Below, one piece after another: positions 43,867 to 51,434 of a stretch of DNA of 51,434 bases. Position 1 is the first letter of the stretch. Each line of letters begins with the position of its first letter. Under the pieces are notes generated by a model. It saw only the letters and a program-made list of their open reading frames with translations. It searched no databases and was not told where the DNA came from. The stretch is from an uncultured Methanobrevibacter sp. (GTDB lineage Archaea > Methanobacteriota > Methanobacteria > Methanobacteriales > Methanobacteriaceae), in the NCBI GenBank assembly GCA_902785855.1, contig CADAAJ010000004.1, positions 1 through 51,434 on the forward strand, in the 5' to 3' direction. The position numbers were made by a program, and so were the translations under genes.

Positions 43867-45159
43867 TTATTCCAAATTCTGTATTGATTTATCAGGTTCT
43901 TTTTTATTGTTAAAAACATCCACATCAAATGTTTTATTTTTAAAGTCAACGACAATTGTGCAGATGGCATCACCTGTAATATTGACTGCAGTTCTAAATG
44001 TATCAAGAATATGGTCTATACCTACTAGTAATCCAATCATTTCAAGCGGAATACCGATAGAGGTGAATACTAAAGTTAAAGTGGCAAGACCTGAAAACGG
44101 AACTGAAGGTGTACTGCTTGAAGCCAGTATCAGTGTGAAAACTGCTGTTAAAATGGCCGAAGTACCTAAATCCATTCCGCAGTATTGGGCTGCAAACATT
44201 GTAGCCACACTTTGCATGATGATGGTTCCGTTTTTGTTAATTGTAGCTCCTAAAGGAACTGTAAATGATGAAACAACATGGGAAACACCCATATCTTCCA
44301 GTTTATGCATATTCAATGGAATTGTTGCATTTGAGGATAATGTTGAAAACGCAAAAAACATCACAGACATGAACTTCTTGTAAAACCTCAAAGGATTCAC
44401 TTTTGTTAAAATAAGAAGTATAATAGGATAAACTACAAAGAGTTGAATTAACAGCACAAATACTACACAGTTCATGTATCTGGTTAAAGAAAAGATATTT
44501 TCCAAGCCTAGAGTTCCAAAAGTTCTGGCCATCAAACAGAATATGCCGAAAGGAGCAAATTTAAGGACAATACCTGTCATTGTTATCATGATTTTGTTTA
44601 ATTCTTTAAAAAGATTATTAAGGGTTGGAGTTTTATTGCTTAATTTAAATAAAATAAAACCCATTATCGCTCCCACTATGATAACGGGCAACATTTCACT
44701 ACTGGCTAAAGCATTTAAAGGATTTTCTGGTATAATATCTAAAACCAATTCAGTCATTGTCTGATTAAGGGTCACATTTGATGTTTGGGTGATTGCTGAG
44801 AGGTTCACACCGACACCCGGTTTAAAAACAGAACTTACTGTAAATGCAATGAAAATTCCAATAAGGGATGTAATAAGATATAGGATAATAGTTCTTCCGC
44901 CGATCGTAAAGATTTTATTAATATTTGAAAGTGAAGACACACCAACAACTAGGGAACAGAAAACCAGTGGAACAACAAGCATTTTCATCAGTCTGATAAA
45001 AATATTTCCTCCCAAATAAAAAACATTATCCATAAGAATAACATCTTTAATAAAATGATTATCAACAAATAAATTTAGAAATAAACCTACGATTACACCT
45101 AAAAACATTCCTATAAAAATCCAGTTACCTAAACTGATTTTTTTAAACCTATTCAACAT
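43867..45159 (-). CDS. DAACS symporter paralogue B (canonical TM8)
   Basis: This 430-residue membrane symporter is similar to paralogue A throughout (both start x-LSLGNWI / ISLGNWI). TM8 reads GIDHILDTFRTAVNITGDAIC and keeps the Asp, Arg, Asn and Asp used by GltPh for acidic amino acid and sodium binding. HP1 is SSNATIP and HP2 is ASSSTPSVPFSG. The NMDGT motif is NKNGT: Met is replaced by Lys and Asp by Asn. I infer an aspartate, glutamate or C4-dicarboxylate carrier with changed cation coupling. The ATG is preceded by GGATGA. It is the first gene of the pair. Confidence 0.88.
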   Translation of the reverse strand: MLNRFKKISLGNWIFIGMFLGVIVGLFLNLFVDNHFIKDVILMDNVFYLGGNIFIRLMKMLVVPLVFCSLVVGVSSLSNINKIFTIGGRTIILYLITSLIGIFIAFTVSSVFKPGVGVNLSAITQTSNVTLNQTMTELVLDIIPENPLNALASSEMLPVIIVGAIMGFILFKLSNKTPTLNNLFKELNKIMITMTGIVLKFAPFGIFCLMARTFGTLGLENIFSLTRYMNCVVFVLLIQLFVVYPIILLILTKVNPLRFYKKFMSVMFFAFSTLSSNATIPLNMHKLEDMGVSHVVSSFTVPLGATINKNGTIIMQSVATMFAAQYCGMDLGTSAILTAVFTLILASSSTPSVPFSGLATLTLVFTSIGIPLEMIGLLVGIDHILDTFRTAVNITGDAICTIVVDFKNKTFDVDVFNNKKEPDKSIQNLE

Positions 45160-45298
45160 AATTCATCCATTCATTTTTTTTAATAATTAATATATGTGTA
45201 TTTTATTATATATTTTTCTTATAGAGTTAACTAGATAATTGTTTAATTACATAATTTTCATGCAAATGTTTAAAAAATTATAAAATTACTTCATTAAT

Positions 45299-46165
45299 TT
45301 ATGATAATATTTTCCTAATTATTACTGCAGGAGTATGGGTAATTGAATCCAAATCTTCTACGGTTACTTCATCAATTTCAGAACCTAAAACTTCTTTAAC
45401 ACTATGTATTGTTTTCATTTCTGTTGAAAGAGACTTTTGATAATCTTCAGCAATATTGGCTATTTTTAATGCACTTTCAACATCCATTTTTTCACTACAT
45501 CCCAATGGTGTTGATCCCATATTTTCAGATAACTGTCCTTTGAAATATCCAAAAAATCCATTGTCACTGTCAATTCCGTCAATAGCTATTGGAAGGCCTG
45601 TAAAATATTTGTTATTTTTCATATAGGTTGCATCTGTATCAATAATCATAACACAAACGTTTTTATCGATTTTATTTTTAATTTCTTTTGAAACCTTTTC
45701 AGGATCTTTTGGAAGAAGTGATACATAAGTTCCAGGAGCATTACTTAAATCAATTCCTGCTTCAGATGCTGGTTTTAGTGCATGTTTTAAACCATACAGT
45801 TGCAAAACTACTTCCTTATGTCTTTCAGTTTCTTTAGGTAATTTTCTTAAGTTTTTTATTGTTCTTTTTTTAATTCCTAAAATTGGTCCTAAGATATATC
45901 CCCAAAGATATTTACTCCACACAACAGTTAAAAATTTGGCGGTTAGTGAAGGAGTATATTTGGATTCATCAATTAACCTGCCCTGTGAAACAGAAATGGG
46001 TGTTTCAGCTATTACTAAATAATCTCCATCTTTCATTAATTTTTTTGCAGGTTCAATAATTGAATCTAAATTATCATTTGGTTTAATATATCCTGTTTCT
46101 ATTGGGATTACTATATAATCTCCATTAACCACATGTTTTATGTTGCAGAGTTCATCATTTATCAT
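45299..46165 (-). CDS. Coenzyme F420-0:gamma-glutamyl ligase-family (CofE-like) protein
   Basis: This 288-residue protein belongs to the F420 ligase family: YIVIPIETGYIKPNDNLDSII at the N-terminus, KDGDYLVIAETPISVSQGRLID (compare the Lys/Glu loop of CofE), and CVMIIDTDATY in the second half. True CofE (about 250 residues) adds Glu to F420-0. This one is longer and diverges around the basic stretch GIKKRTIKNLRKL. It may be a paralogue with another amide-ligase role. No ribosome binding site precedes the ATG. The palindromic TATA at 46182-46193 is about 22 bases upstream, so the message is probably leaderless. Confidence 0.75.
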   Translation of the reverse strand: MINDELCNIKHVVNGDYIVIPIETGYIKPNDNLDSIIEPAKKLMKDGDYLVIAETPISVSQGRLIDESKYTPSLTAKFLTVVWSKYLWGYILGPILGIKKRTIKNLRKLPKETERHKEVVLQLYGLKHALKPASEAGIDLSNAPGTYVSLLPKDPEKVSKEIKNKIDKNVCVMIIDTDATYMKNNKYFTGLPIAIDGIDSDNGFFGYFKGQLSENMGSTPLGCSEKMDVESALKIANIAEDYQKSLSTEMKTIHSVKEVLGSEIDEVTVEDLDSITHTPAVIIRKILS

Positions 46166-46181
46166 ATAAATCAGTAATATA

Positions 46182-46193
46182 ATTATATATAAT
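46182..46193. promoter_or_regulatory. Palindromic TATA shared by divergent genes
   Basis: The symmetric ATTATATATAAT sits in the 62-base gap between the CofE-like gene (minus) and the pyruvate-kinase-domain gene (plus). A start about 25 bases away on each side gives a leaderless minus-strand message and a short plus-strand leader of about 18 bases. One element may serve both directions. Confidence 0.5.
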
Positions 46194-46227
46194 TAATGTT
46201 TTAATAATTACTATTAAGGGTGCTAAT

Positions 46228-46800
46228 ATGGCAAGGAAATTTATTACATATTTTGAAAAACAGGGAAATGATTACACTGATGAATTAATTAATGCAGTTA
46301 AAGATAAATTGGAACTTTCAGATAATATTAATAAAGTTTTAATTGCTTCTGCTACTGGTAAATCTGCATTAAAACTTCGTGAAGCACTTGGAAAAGATAT
46401 TGAAATTATTAATGTAACTCATCATATGGGATTCAGTGGTTTAAATGAATCTGATATATCTGATGATATGATTGAAAAATTAGAAAAAGTTGATATTAAA
46501 ACTTATTATGGTGCTCATGCTTTCAGTGGTGCTGCACGTGGAGTTACCAATAAATATGGAGGTTATTCTCCATTGGATATAGTTGCTGATACTTTGCGTA
46601 TGTTTTCACATGGTATTAAAGTAGCTGCTGAAATATCAATAATGGCAGCAGATGCCGGTTTAATTCCTGTTGGTGAAGAAATAATTGCTATTGGTGGTAG
46701 AGGTCATGGTGTTGATAGTGCAGTTATTTTAACTCCAGTTAATGCAAAAGATTTATTCAATTTGCAATTTCATGAAATTATTGCAATGCCTAGAGATTAA
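46228..46800 (+). CDS. Stand-alone pyruvate kinase alpha/beta (C-terminal) domain protein
   Basis: This 190-residue protein resembles the C-terminal allosteric domain of pyruvate kinase with no catalytic barrel. Marks are VLIASATGKSALKLREAL (compare the Thr-x-Ser-Gly-x-T/S-A phosphate loop), IINVTHHMGF, and GGRGHGVDSAVILTPVNA. Such single-domain proteins are widespread in methanogens and may bind a phosphate effector; function is not established. The start ATG follows GGGTG. It runs opposite to the CofE-like gene from a shared TATA, and ftsZ lies 117 bases downstream with its own TATA. Confidence 0.78.
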   Translation: MARKFITYFEKQGNDYTDELINAVKDKLELSDNINKVLIASATGKSALKLREALGKDIEIINVTHHMGFSGLNESDISDDMIEKLEKVDIKTYYGAHAFSGAARGVTNKYGGYSPLDIVADTLRMFSHGIKVAAEISIMAADAGLIPVGEEIIAIGGRGHGVDSAVILTPVNAKDLFNLQFHEIIAMPRD

Positions 46801-46826
46801 TTTATTAATAATTTTTCAAGGAATAT

Positions 46827-46834
46827 TTTATATA
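46827..46834 (+). promoter_or_regulatory. TATA box of ftsZ
   Basis: TTTATATA lies 84-91 bases before the ftsZ GTG. A start about 25 bases downstream would leave a leader of about 60 bases containing the GGGG ribosome binding site. It separates ftsZ transcription from the upstream gene. Confidence 0.5.
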
Positions 46835-46917
46835 AATAGTAGTTGCATTTAAATATTAGTAACAATAGAAATATTTACAATTATTTTTAATAGCATAATT
46901 ATATGTGGGGTTAATTC

Positions 46918-48054
46918 GTGAAATTTATAGATGATGCAATCAAAGAATCCGAACAGAGAATGGAAGAAAACGCACCTGAAGTGCTTTCTTCAGACATTGA
47001 TGAAGATTTAATAGAAATTATTAAAGGTGTTAAGACCAATATTTTCGTTGTTGGTGCTGGAGGTGCAGGAAACAATACCATTTCAAGATTAAACGAAATG
47101 GGTATTGAAGGCGCTACAACTATCGCAGTAAATACTGATGCTCAAGATTTATTCTACAGTCAATCCAGTAAAAAAATCCTTTTAGGTAGACAAACTTCAA
47201 AAGGTTTAGGTGCTGGAGGAGAACCTTCTGTTGGTGAAGAATGTGCAGAAGAAAGTGAAGATGAAGTCAGAGAAGAATTAGAAGGAGCAGACATGGTATT
47301 TATTACTTGCGGTCTTGGAGGTGGAACTGGGACTGGTTCTGCACCAATCATTTCTAAATTAGCTAAAAAATTAGGTGCATTAACTGTTGCTGTTGCTACT
47401 ATGCCATTTTCTGCAGAAGGTATTAAAAGAAGAGACAATGCTGAACAAGGTTTAGAAAAACTCCAAGAAGCTGCTGATACAGTAATTATTATCCCAAATG
47501 ATAAATTATTAGAGGTTGCACCAAATTTACCTTTAAACAAAGCTTTCATGGTTTCTGATGAAATTTTAGGAAGAGCTGTTAAAGGCATCACTGAATTAAT
47601 TACTAAAAAAGGTCTTGTAAGTTTAGACTTTGCTGATATTAGAAGTATTATGAGTGGTTCTGGAATGGCAATGATTGGTATGGGCGAATCAGAATCTGGA
47701 GACAGAGCTTTAGAATCTGTACATGAAGCTTTAAGCAGTCCTTTATTAGATATTGATATTTCTAATGCTACTGGTGCATTAGTTAACATTTCAGGCAGTT
47801 CTGATTTAACTTTACATGAAGCTGAAAAAATCGTTCAGGTTGTTGCTGATAAATTAGATCCTGAAGCAAATATTATTTGGGGTACTCAAATTGATGAAAG
47901 TCTCCAAAATATTGTTAGAACTACAGTTGTTGTTTCAGGTATTAAGACAGCTTATAATTCAGATGAATTTGATGATATTGAATCTGGTAGTGATGATTCA
48001 GAATCTGATGCTGTAGATGATCAATTAGATGATTTCATTGATGGAATTTTCTAA
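46918..48054 (+). CDS. ftsZ: Cell division protein FtsZ
   Basis: This GTP-driven, tubulin-like protein forms the division ring. It has 378 residues. The N-terminal extension (1-38) is acidic and the core starts at [19 protein letters not shown]. The GTP signature GGGTGTG is at residues 134-140, and the T7 catalytic loop follows later ([21 protein letters not shown]). The C-terminal 40 residues are a Ser/Asp-rich linker ending [12 protein letters not shown], a conserved-type tail for partner binding. The start is GTG with GGGG upstream. It is followed 44 bases on by secE, the usual archaeal ftsZ-secE-spt5-rpl11 order. Confidence 0.96.
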   Translation: MKFIDDAIKESEQRMEENAPEVLSSDIDEDLIEIIKGVKTNIFVVGAGGAGNNTISRLNEMGIEGATTIAVNTDAQDLFYSQSSKKILLGRQTSKGLGAGGEPSVGEECAEESEDEVREELEGADMVFITCGLGGGTGTGSAPIISKLAKKLGALTVAVATMPFSAEGIKRRDNAEQGLEKLQEAADTVIIIPNDKLLEVAPNLPLNKAFMVSDEILGRAVKGITELITKKGLVSLDFADIRSIMSGSGMAMIGMGESESGDRALESVHEALSSPLLDIDISNATGALVNISGSSDLTLHEAEKIVQVVADKLDPEANIIWGTQIDESLQNIVRTTVVVSGIKTAYNSDEFDDIESGSDDSESDAVDDQLDDFIDGIF

Positions 48055-48098
48055 TTCTGTCAAATTTTTTATTATTACAAATTTTACCGGGTATTTAA

Positions 48099-48278
48099 AT
48101 GAATATACAAGAAGATTTTAATAAATTTATTAAAGATAGTAAAAGGGTATTAAAAGTTTCAAGAAAACCTGATGGACCGGAATATTTAGATTTAGCTAAA
48201 GTTTCATCAATTGGTGTTGTCATCATTGGTGTTATCGGTTTTATTATAATTATATTAGGTTCCTTTATAGGATTATAA
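48099..48278 (+). CDS. secE: Preprotein translocase subunit SecE (Sec61 gamma)
   Basis: This 59-residue single-span membrane protein starts MNIQEDFNKFIKDSKRVLKV and has an amphipathic N-terminal helix, the basic turn KVSRKPDGPEYLDLAKV typical of archaeal SecE, then the transmembrane segment VVIIGVIGFIIIILGSFIGL. SecE clamps SecY in the translocon. Its place between ftsZ and spt5 is the standard archaeal arrangement. The ATG is preceded by GGGT in TACCGGGTAT. The 211-base gap before spt5 may carry a separate promoter. Confidence 0.93.
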   Translation: MNIQEDFNKFIKDSKRVLKVSRKPDGPEYLDLAKVSSIGVVIIGVIGFIIIILGSFIGL

Positions 48279-48489
48279 ACCTATTTCTTATTTTTTTTAA
48301 TAATTATTTTTTTATTAAAAATTCTATTTTTTGAAAACTTTTAAATACTACTTTTAATATAAATATTCATATTATAAAAATCTCTTTTTTAAGATTTATT
48401 TTCTTAGAAATTATGGCTTTTATAATATTTTTAACTTAATGTATGATTTTATTAACAAGTAAAAATTTTTAAAAATAGGTGAATTTTTC

Positions 48490-48960
48490 ATGGAAGATAC
48501 TAATAGTTCCATATATGCTCTAAAGACCTCTGCAGGTCAGGAAAGAAATGTTGCTAGACTTCTAGCTCGTAAAGCTAGAACTATTGATGGTATTGGTATT
48601 TCAGCTATTTTAGTTCCTGAATCTTTAAAAGGATATATCTTAGTTGAATCCTCAACAAAAATTGATCTTAGAAATCCAGATTTAAAAGTGCAACATTTAA
48701 GAGGAGTAGTCGAAGGTAGTGTTGGTATTACTTTCGATGAAGCTAAAAGATTCTTAAAACCCGAACCTATTATTTCCTCTATTCAAAAAGGAAGTATTGT
48801 GGAGTTAATTTCCGGTCCTTTCAAAGGAGAAAGAGCAAAAGTGGTTCGTATTGATGAATCACGTGAAGAAGTCGTTCTTGAGTTAATAGAGGCAGCAGTA
48901 CCTATTCCAGTTACTGTTAAAGCTGATCAAATTAGAATAATTCAAAAGGAGGCTGACTGA
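48490..48960 (+). CDS. spt5: Transcription elongation factor Spt5 (NusG-like)
   Basis: This 156-residue factor clamps RNA polymerase with Spt4. The NGN domain spans residues 1-90 ([18 protein letters not shown]...GYILVESS). The KOW domain spans 95-150 ([25 protein letters not shown]). Its length fits archaeal Spt5. Start ATG with AGGTGA nine bases before. Its TGA overlaps the next ATG by one base (TGATG), so it is coupled with rpl11. Confidence 0.95.
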   Translation: MEDTNSSIYALKTSAGQERNVARLLARKARTIDGIGISAILVPESLKGYILVESSTKIDLRNPDLKVQHLRGVVEGSVGITFDEAKRFLKPEPIISSIQKGSIVELISGPFKGERAKVVRIDESREEVVLELIEAAVPIPVTVKADQIRIIQKEAD

Positions 48961-49442
48961 TGGCTAAGGATACAGTCGAAGTTCTTATCGAAGGTGGCAG
49001 TGCAACTCCTGGACCACCATTAGGTCCAGCTTTAGGACCTTTCGGTATTAACATGATGCAAGTAGTTGATGAAATTAATAAAAAAAGTGCTGACTTTGCA
49101 GGAATGAAAGTACCTGTTAAAGTAATTATTGACAGAGATACTAAAGATTTCGATATTGAAATTGGTACTCCGCCAACTACTTCACTTATCATGGAAGAAT
49201 TAGGCATTGAAAAAGCTTCTCATGAACCAGGTTTGGATATTGTTAATGACTTACCAATTGAAACTGCTTTAAAAATAGCTAGGATGAAATTTGATTCATT
49301 ACTTGCTAATGATTACAAAGCAGGTGTAAAAGAAGTTATGGGAACCTGTGTAAGTATGGGATTATCTGTTGATGGTAAAGACCCAAGAGAAGCACAAAAA
49401 GATGTTGATGCTGGAAAATATGATGACATATTAGTCGAATAG
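48960..49442 (+). CDS. rpl11: Ribosomal protein L11 (uL11)
   Basis: This 160-residue 50S protein sits at the GTPase-associated centre on 23S rRNA and supports the P-stalk. The N-terminal domain has [30 protein letters not shown] (pieces [22 protein letters not shown]). The C-terminal RNA-binding domain includes [15 protein letters not shown] and [14 protein letters not shown]. The ATG overlaps the spt5 stop. It is followed by a hairpin with a T run at 49478-49526 and a 179-base gap before rpl1, so the two are likely separate transcripts. Confidence 0.96.
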   Translation: MAKDTVEVLIEGGSATPGPPLGPALGPFGINMMQVVDEINKKSADFAGMKVPVKVIIDRDTKDFDIEIGTPPTTSLIMEELGIEKASHEPGLDIVNDLPIETALKIARMKFDSLLANDYKAGVKEVMGTCVSMGLSVDGKDPREAQKDVDAGKYDDILVE

Positions 49443-49477
49443 ATTTTCAGTTTAAAATTTAAATTAAGTTAATAAAT

Positions 49478-49526
49478 ACAGTGTATATGATGTTATAATT
49501 TCGATTATAATTGATATACTGTTTTT
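49478..49526 (+). terminator. Hairpin with UUCG loop and T-tract after rpl11
   Basis: An inner perfect stem TTATAAT (49493-49499) / ATTATAA (49504-49510) closes a TTCG loop. Outer arms GTATAT (49483-49488) / ATATAC (49514-49519) and ACA / TGT extend it with small bulges. Five T's follow (49522-49526). It is well placed to end rpl11 transcription or attenuate into rpl1. Confidence 0.55.
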
Positions 49527-49591
49527 AATTCATGCAATCGTTTAAGAATTTTTTTCTTGTAATCGATCTCATGAAACCAAAAAAATATCCA

Positions 49592-49610
49592 ATGAACATT
49601 TAATGTTCAT
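49592..49610 (+). promoter_or_regulatory. Leader hairpin directly before the rpl1 ribosome binding site
   Basis: A perfect 8-base inverted repeat, ATGAACAT (49592-49599) and ATGTTCAT (49603-49610), has a 3-base loop and ends one base before GGGGGATGA, the rpl1 ribosome binding site. It could present or shield that site, or stack with the L1-binding element 36 bases downstream. Role inferred. Confidence 0.45.
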
Positions 49611-49621
49611 GGGGGATGAAT

Positions 49622-50260
49622 ATGACACAAGATGTAATTAACGCGGTGAAGGAGGCAAAAGAACAATCAAAGCCGAGAAACTTCACTGAGTCCATAGATA
49701 TTATTATTAATATCCGTGACTTAGATGTCAAAAAGCCAGAAAATAGGTTTAATGAGGAAGTTACTCTTCCTAACGGCCGTGGCAAAGATGTAAATATCGG
49801 AGTCATAGCTGACGGGGAACTCATTGTTCAAGCTAAAGATGCTGGTCTTGACGTTGTAATTACTAAAGCGGATTTAGAGGATATTGGAAAAGACAGAAAA
49901 GGTGCAAAAAAACTTGCAAACTCTGTTGATTTCTTTATTGCTCAAGCAGATATGATGCCACTTGTTGGTAGATTTTTAGGTCCAATTCTTGGGCCTCGTA
50001 ATAAAATGCCAAAACCAGTGCCTGCAAGTATCAAATTAGATCCTCTTTTAGAAAGATTACAAAGTACTGTTAAAGTTGGTGTAAAACAACAACCTTCTAT
50101 TCAAATTGTTGTTGGAAGCCATACTATGTCAGACGAGGATATAGCTGAAAATGTGGAAACTGTTCTTACAGTCTTAGACCGCAATTTAGAAAAAGGAAGA
50201 AGTCAAATAAAGTCCATGTTTATTAAAACAACTATGGGACCAGTAGTGAGGGTGATCTAA
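49622..50260 (+). CDS. rpl1: Ribosomal protein L1 (uL1)
   Basis: This 212-residue protein of the L1 stalk is also a translational repressor of its own operon in Methanococcus. It begins [21 protein letters not shown]. It carries the RNA-binding core [28 protein letters not shown] and [20 protein letters not shown]. An in-frame ATG at 49616 lies within the GGGGGATGA ribosome binding site, so the ATG at 49622 is preferred. The first 70 coding bases hold an L1-binding RNA element. Its TAA overlaps the rplP0 ATG (TAATG). Confidence 0.95.
   Translation: MTQDVINAVKEAKEQSKPRNFTESIDIIINIRDLDVKKPENRFNEEVTLPNGRGKDVNIGVIADGELIVQAKDAGLDVVITKADLEDIGKDRKGAKKLANSVDFFIAQADMMPLVGRFLGPILGPRNKMPKPVPASIKLDPLLERLQSTVKVGVKQQPSIQIVVGSHTMSDEDIAENVETVLTVLDRNLEKGRSQIKSMFIKTTMGPVVRVI
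49645..49687 (+). promoter_or_regulatory. L1 autoregulatory binding site inside rpl1 mRNA
   Basis: The element starts 23 bases after the rpl1 ATG. It has stem 1 GTGAAG (49646-49651) / CTTCAC (49681-49686) extended by a G-T pair, an asymmetric internal loop (GA against GAGAAA), and stem 2 GGC (49654-49656) / GCC (49672-49674), with an A-rich terminal loop. The segments GTGAAGGAGGC and GCCGAGAAACTTCAC match, as I remember it, the Methanococcus vannielii L1 mRNA operator solved in complex with L1. L1 bound here should block translation of rpl1 and, by coupling, rplP0 and rpl12. Confidence 0.88.
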
Positions 50261-51270
50261 TGGCTCATGTTGCTGAATGGAAAAAGGAAGAAGTTAATGA
50301 GCTAAAAGGTATTATCGCTCAATACGATGTAATTGGTATTGTCGATTTATTAAACATTCCTGCTAAACAGCTTCAAGAAATGAGAAAATCTCTTAATAAT
50401 AAAGCTGTTATTAGAATGTCTAAGAAAAACCTTATTGATTTAGCTTTTGAAGATTGCAATGCTGATAAAACTAACATTGTTGATTTATCTGAGCATATGG
50501 AAGGTCAAGTTGCACTTATTGCAACTGAAATGAATCCTTTCAAATTGTACAAAATATTAGAAGACAGTAAAACTTCTGCTCCTGCTAAACCAGGATCTAT
50601 TGCTACTGCTGATATTATTGTACCTGAAGGGGATACTGGATTTGAACCAGGTCCATTCTTAGGTGAATTACAACAAGTTGGAATTCCTGCAAAAATTGAT
50701 AAAGGTAAAATCTGTGTTCAAAAAGAAACTGTTGTAGTAGCTGAAGGTGAAGAAGTTTCTAAAGATGTAGCAGCAACTTTATCAAGAATGGATATTAATC
50801 CGATGGAAGTTGGAATTGATTTAAAAGCAGTATATGAAGAAGGTTCTGTTTATACTTCTGATTTACTCGCAATCGATGAAGAACAAACATTAGCTGACGT
50901 ACAAAATGCAATTAGAAGTGCATTAAACTTATCTGTAAACGCAGCTATCCCTACTGATAAAACTATTTCCACAATTATTACTCTTGCATACACCAGAGCA
51001 GTTAATGTTGGTGTAGAAGGAGCTATTATGACTTCTGAAACTTCAGATTCAATCATTGGTTTAGCTCAAGCTAAAATGTTAGCTTTAGCATCCGAAGTAT
51101 CTGGTACTGAAGGAGCTATTGATGATGAATTAGCCAACAAACTTTCTAATGTTGCTGTAGCAGCTGCTCCAGCAGTAGAAGAAGAAGTTGTTGAAGAGGA
51201 AGAAGAAGAGGAAGAGGAAGAAGGTAGTGAAGAAGAAGCAGCAGCTGGGTTAGGAGCTCTCTTCGGTTAA
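50260..51270 (+). CDS. rplP0: Ribosomal protein L10 / P0 (uL10)
   Basis: This 336-residue stalk base binds 23S rRNA and several L12 dimers. The N-terminal domain (1-110) has [24 protein letters not shown] and [14 protein letters not shown]. The archaeal insertion (about 110-200) has [36 protein letters not shown]. Helices for L12 binding follow (about 230-300), then a Glu-run hinge and the GLGALFG tail shared with L12, which contacts translation factors. The GAA/GAG run at 51175-51240 is a codon microsatellite. It overlaps the rpl1 stop by one base. Confidence 0.96.
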   Translation: MAHVAEWKKEEVNELKGIIAQYDVIGIVDLLNIPAKQLQEMRKSLNNKAVIRMSKKNLIDLAFEDCNADKTNIVDLSEHMEGQVALIATEMNPFKLYKILEDSKTSAPAKPGSIATADIIVPEGDTGFEPGPFLGELQQVGIPAKIDKGKICVQKETVVVAEGEEVSKDVAATLSRMDINPMEVGIDLKAVYEEGSVYTSDLLAIDEEQTLADVQNAIRSALNLSVNAAIPTDKTISTIITLAYTRAVNVGVEGAIMTSETSDSIIGLAQAKMLALASEVSGTEGAIDDELANKLSNVAVAAAPAVEEEVVEEEEEEEEEEGSEEEAAAGLGALFG

Positions 51271-51327
51271 ATTTATTAAAATTTTTATTATTATAAACTA
51301 ACACTTTAAAAAATTAATGGTGATAAC

Positions 51328-51434
51328 ATGGAATATATATATGCGGCAATGATTTTGCACAGTGCAGAAAAAGATATTAACGAAGAAAATGTTAAAAGTA
51401 TTATTGAAGCAGCAGGAATTGAAGCTGATGATGC
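51328..51434 (+). CDS. rpl12: Ribosomal protein L12 / P1 (partial, runs off right edge)
   Basis: The first 35 codons are present (MEYIYAAMILHSAEKDINEE, then VKSIIEAAGIEADDA), the N-terminal dimerisation and L10-binding helices of archaeal L12. The ATG at 51328 follows GGTGAT (51319-51324). It is third in the L1-L10-L12 order, 57 bases after rplP0. The hinge and factor-binding tail lie outside the window. Confidence 0.93.
   Translation, partial: MEYIYAAMILHSAEKDINEENVKSIIEAAGIEADD

Noticed and set aside
51175-51240. GAA/GAG microsatellite as a phase-variation tract
   Set aside because: It is the acidic hinge of L10/P0, an expected feature of archaeal stalk proteins, and length changes by codon would stay in frame.

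Overview
The window is an AT-rich chromosomal segment of a methanogenic archaeon, very probably a Methanobrevibacter (Methanobacteriales; M. smithii or a close gut or rumen relative). The evidence is a very large adhesin-like surface protein, pseudomurein-type MraY-like and MurG-like genes, a methanogenesis marker protein 8, a coenzyme F420 gamma-glutamyl-ligase-family protein, archaeal TFE, CDC48, pelota, archaeal SecE and Spt5, and tightly packed genes with GGTGA-type ribosome binding sites. The species is not determined.

Positions 1-14410 are one giant surface-protein gene that enters from the left edge. Two +1 frameshifts, near 560-569 and near 11590, split it into three open frames. In order it holds parallel beta-helix repeats (GGAI and FxxN type), a second beta-helix with its own N-cap, a ladder of Ig-like modules and a lysine-rich C-terminal module. 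Hairpin-rich spacer DNA follows.

Positions 14912-28828 hold central metabolism and the aminosugar branch: apgM, a phosphohexomutase, a membrane-anchored DUF4012-type protein, rubredoxin (55 aa), then the operon GlmU-like, gamma-carbonic-anhydrase-like, hisC, NrdG-type radical SAM and ASCH-TPR. On the minus strand come a second phosphohexomutase, a membrane-anchored OB-fold protein, DNA ligase and thiC. The two mutases plus the GlmU-like enzyme can supply UDP-HexNAc for the wall and for glycosylation.

Positions 28900-42219 hold a DnaQ-type exonuclease with an anomalous start, methanogenesis marker 8, CDC48, TyrA, pelota, the MraY-like and MurG-like pair, a flavin disulfide oxidoreductase, HypC, an ACT regulator, tRNA-Ile(GAT), a MIP18-type protein, an ArcS-like PUA protein, an HD protein and TFE.

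Positions 42577-46800 hold two tandem DAACS symporters with unusual cation-site and substrate-site residues, a CofE-like protein and a stand-alone pyruvate-kinase C-domain protein, the last two diverging from a palindromic TATA. Positions 46918-51434 hold ftsZ, secE (59 aa), spt5, rpl11, then rpl1, rplP0 and the start of rpl12. The rpl1 message carries, inside its coding region, a near-copy of the L1-binding site known from Methanococcus. No CRISPR array, insertion sequence, rRNA or prophage was seen.
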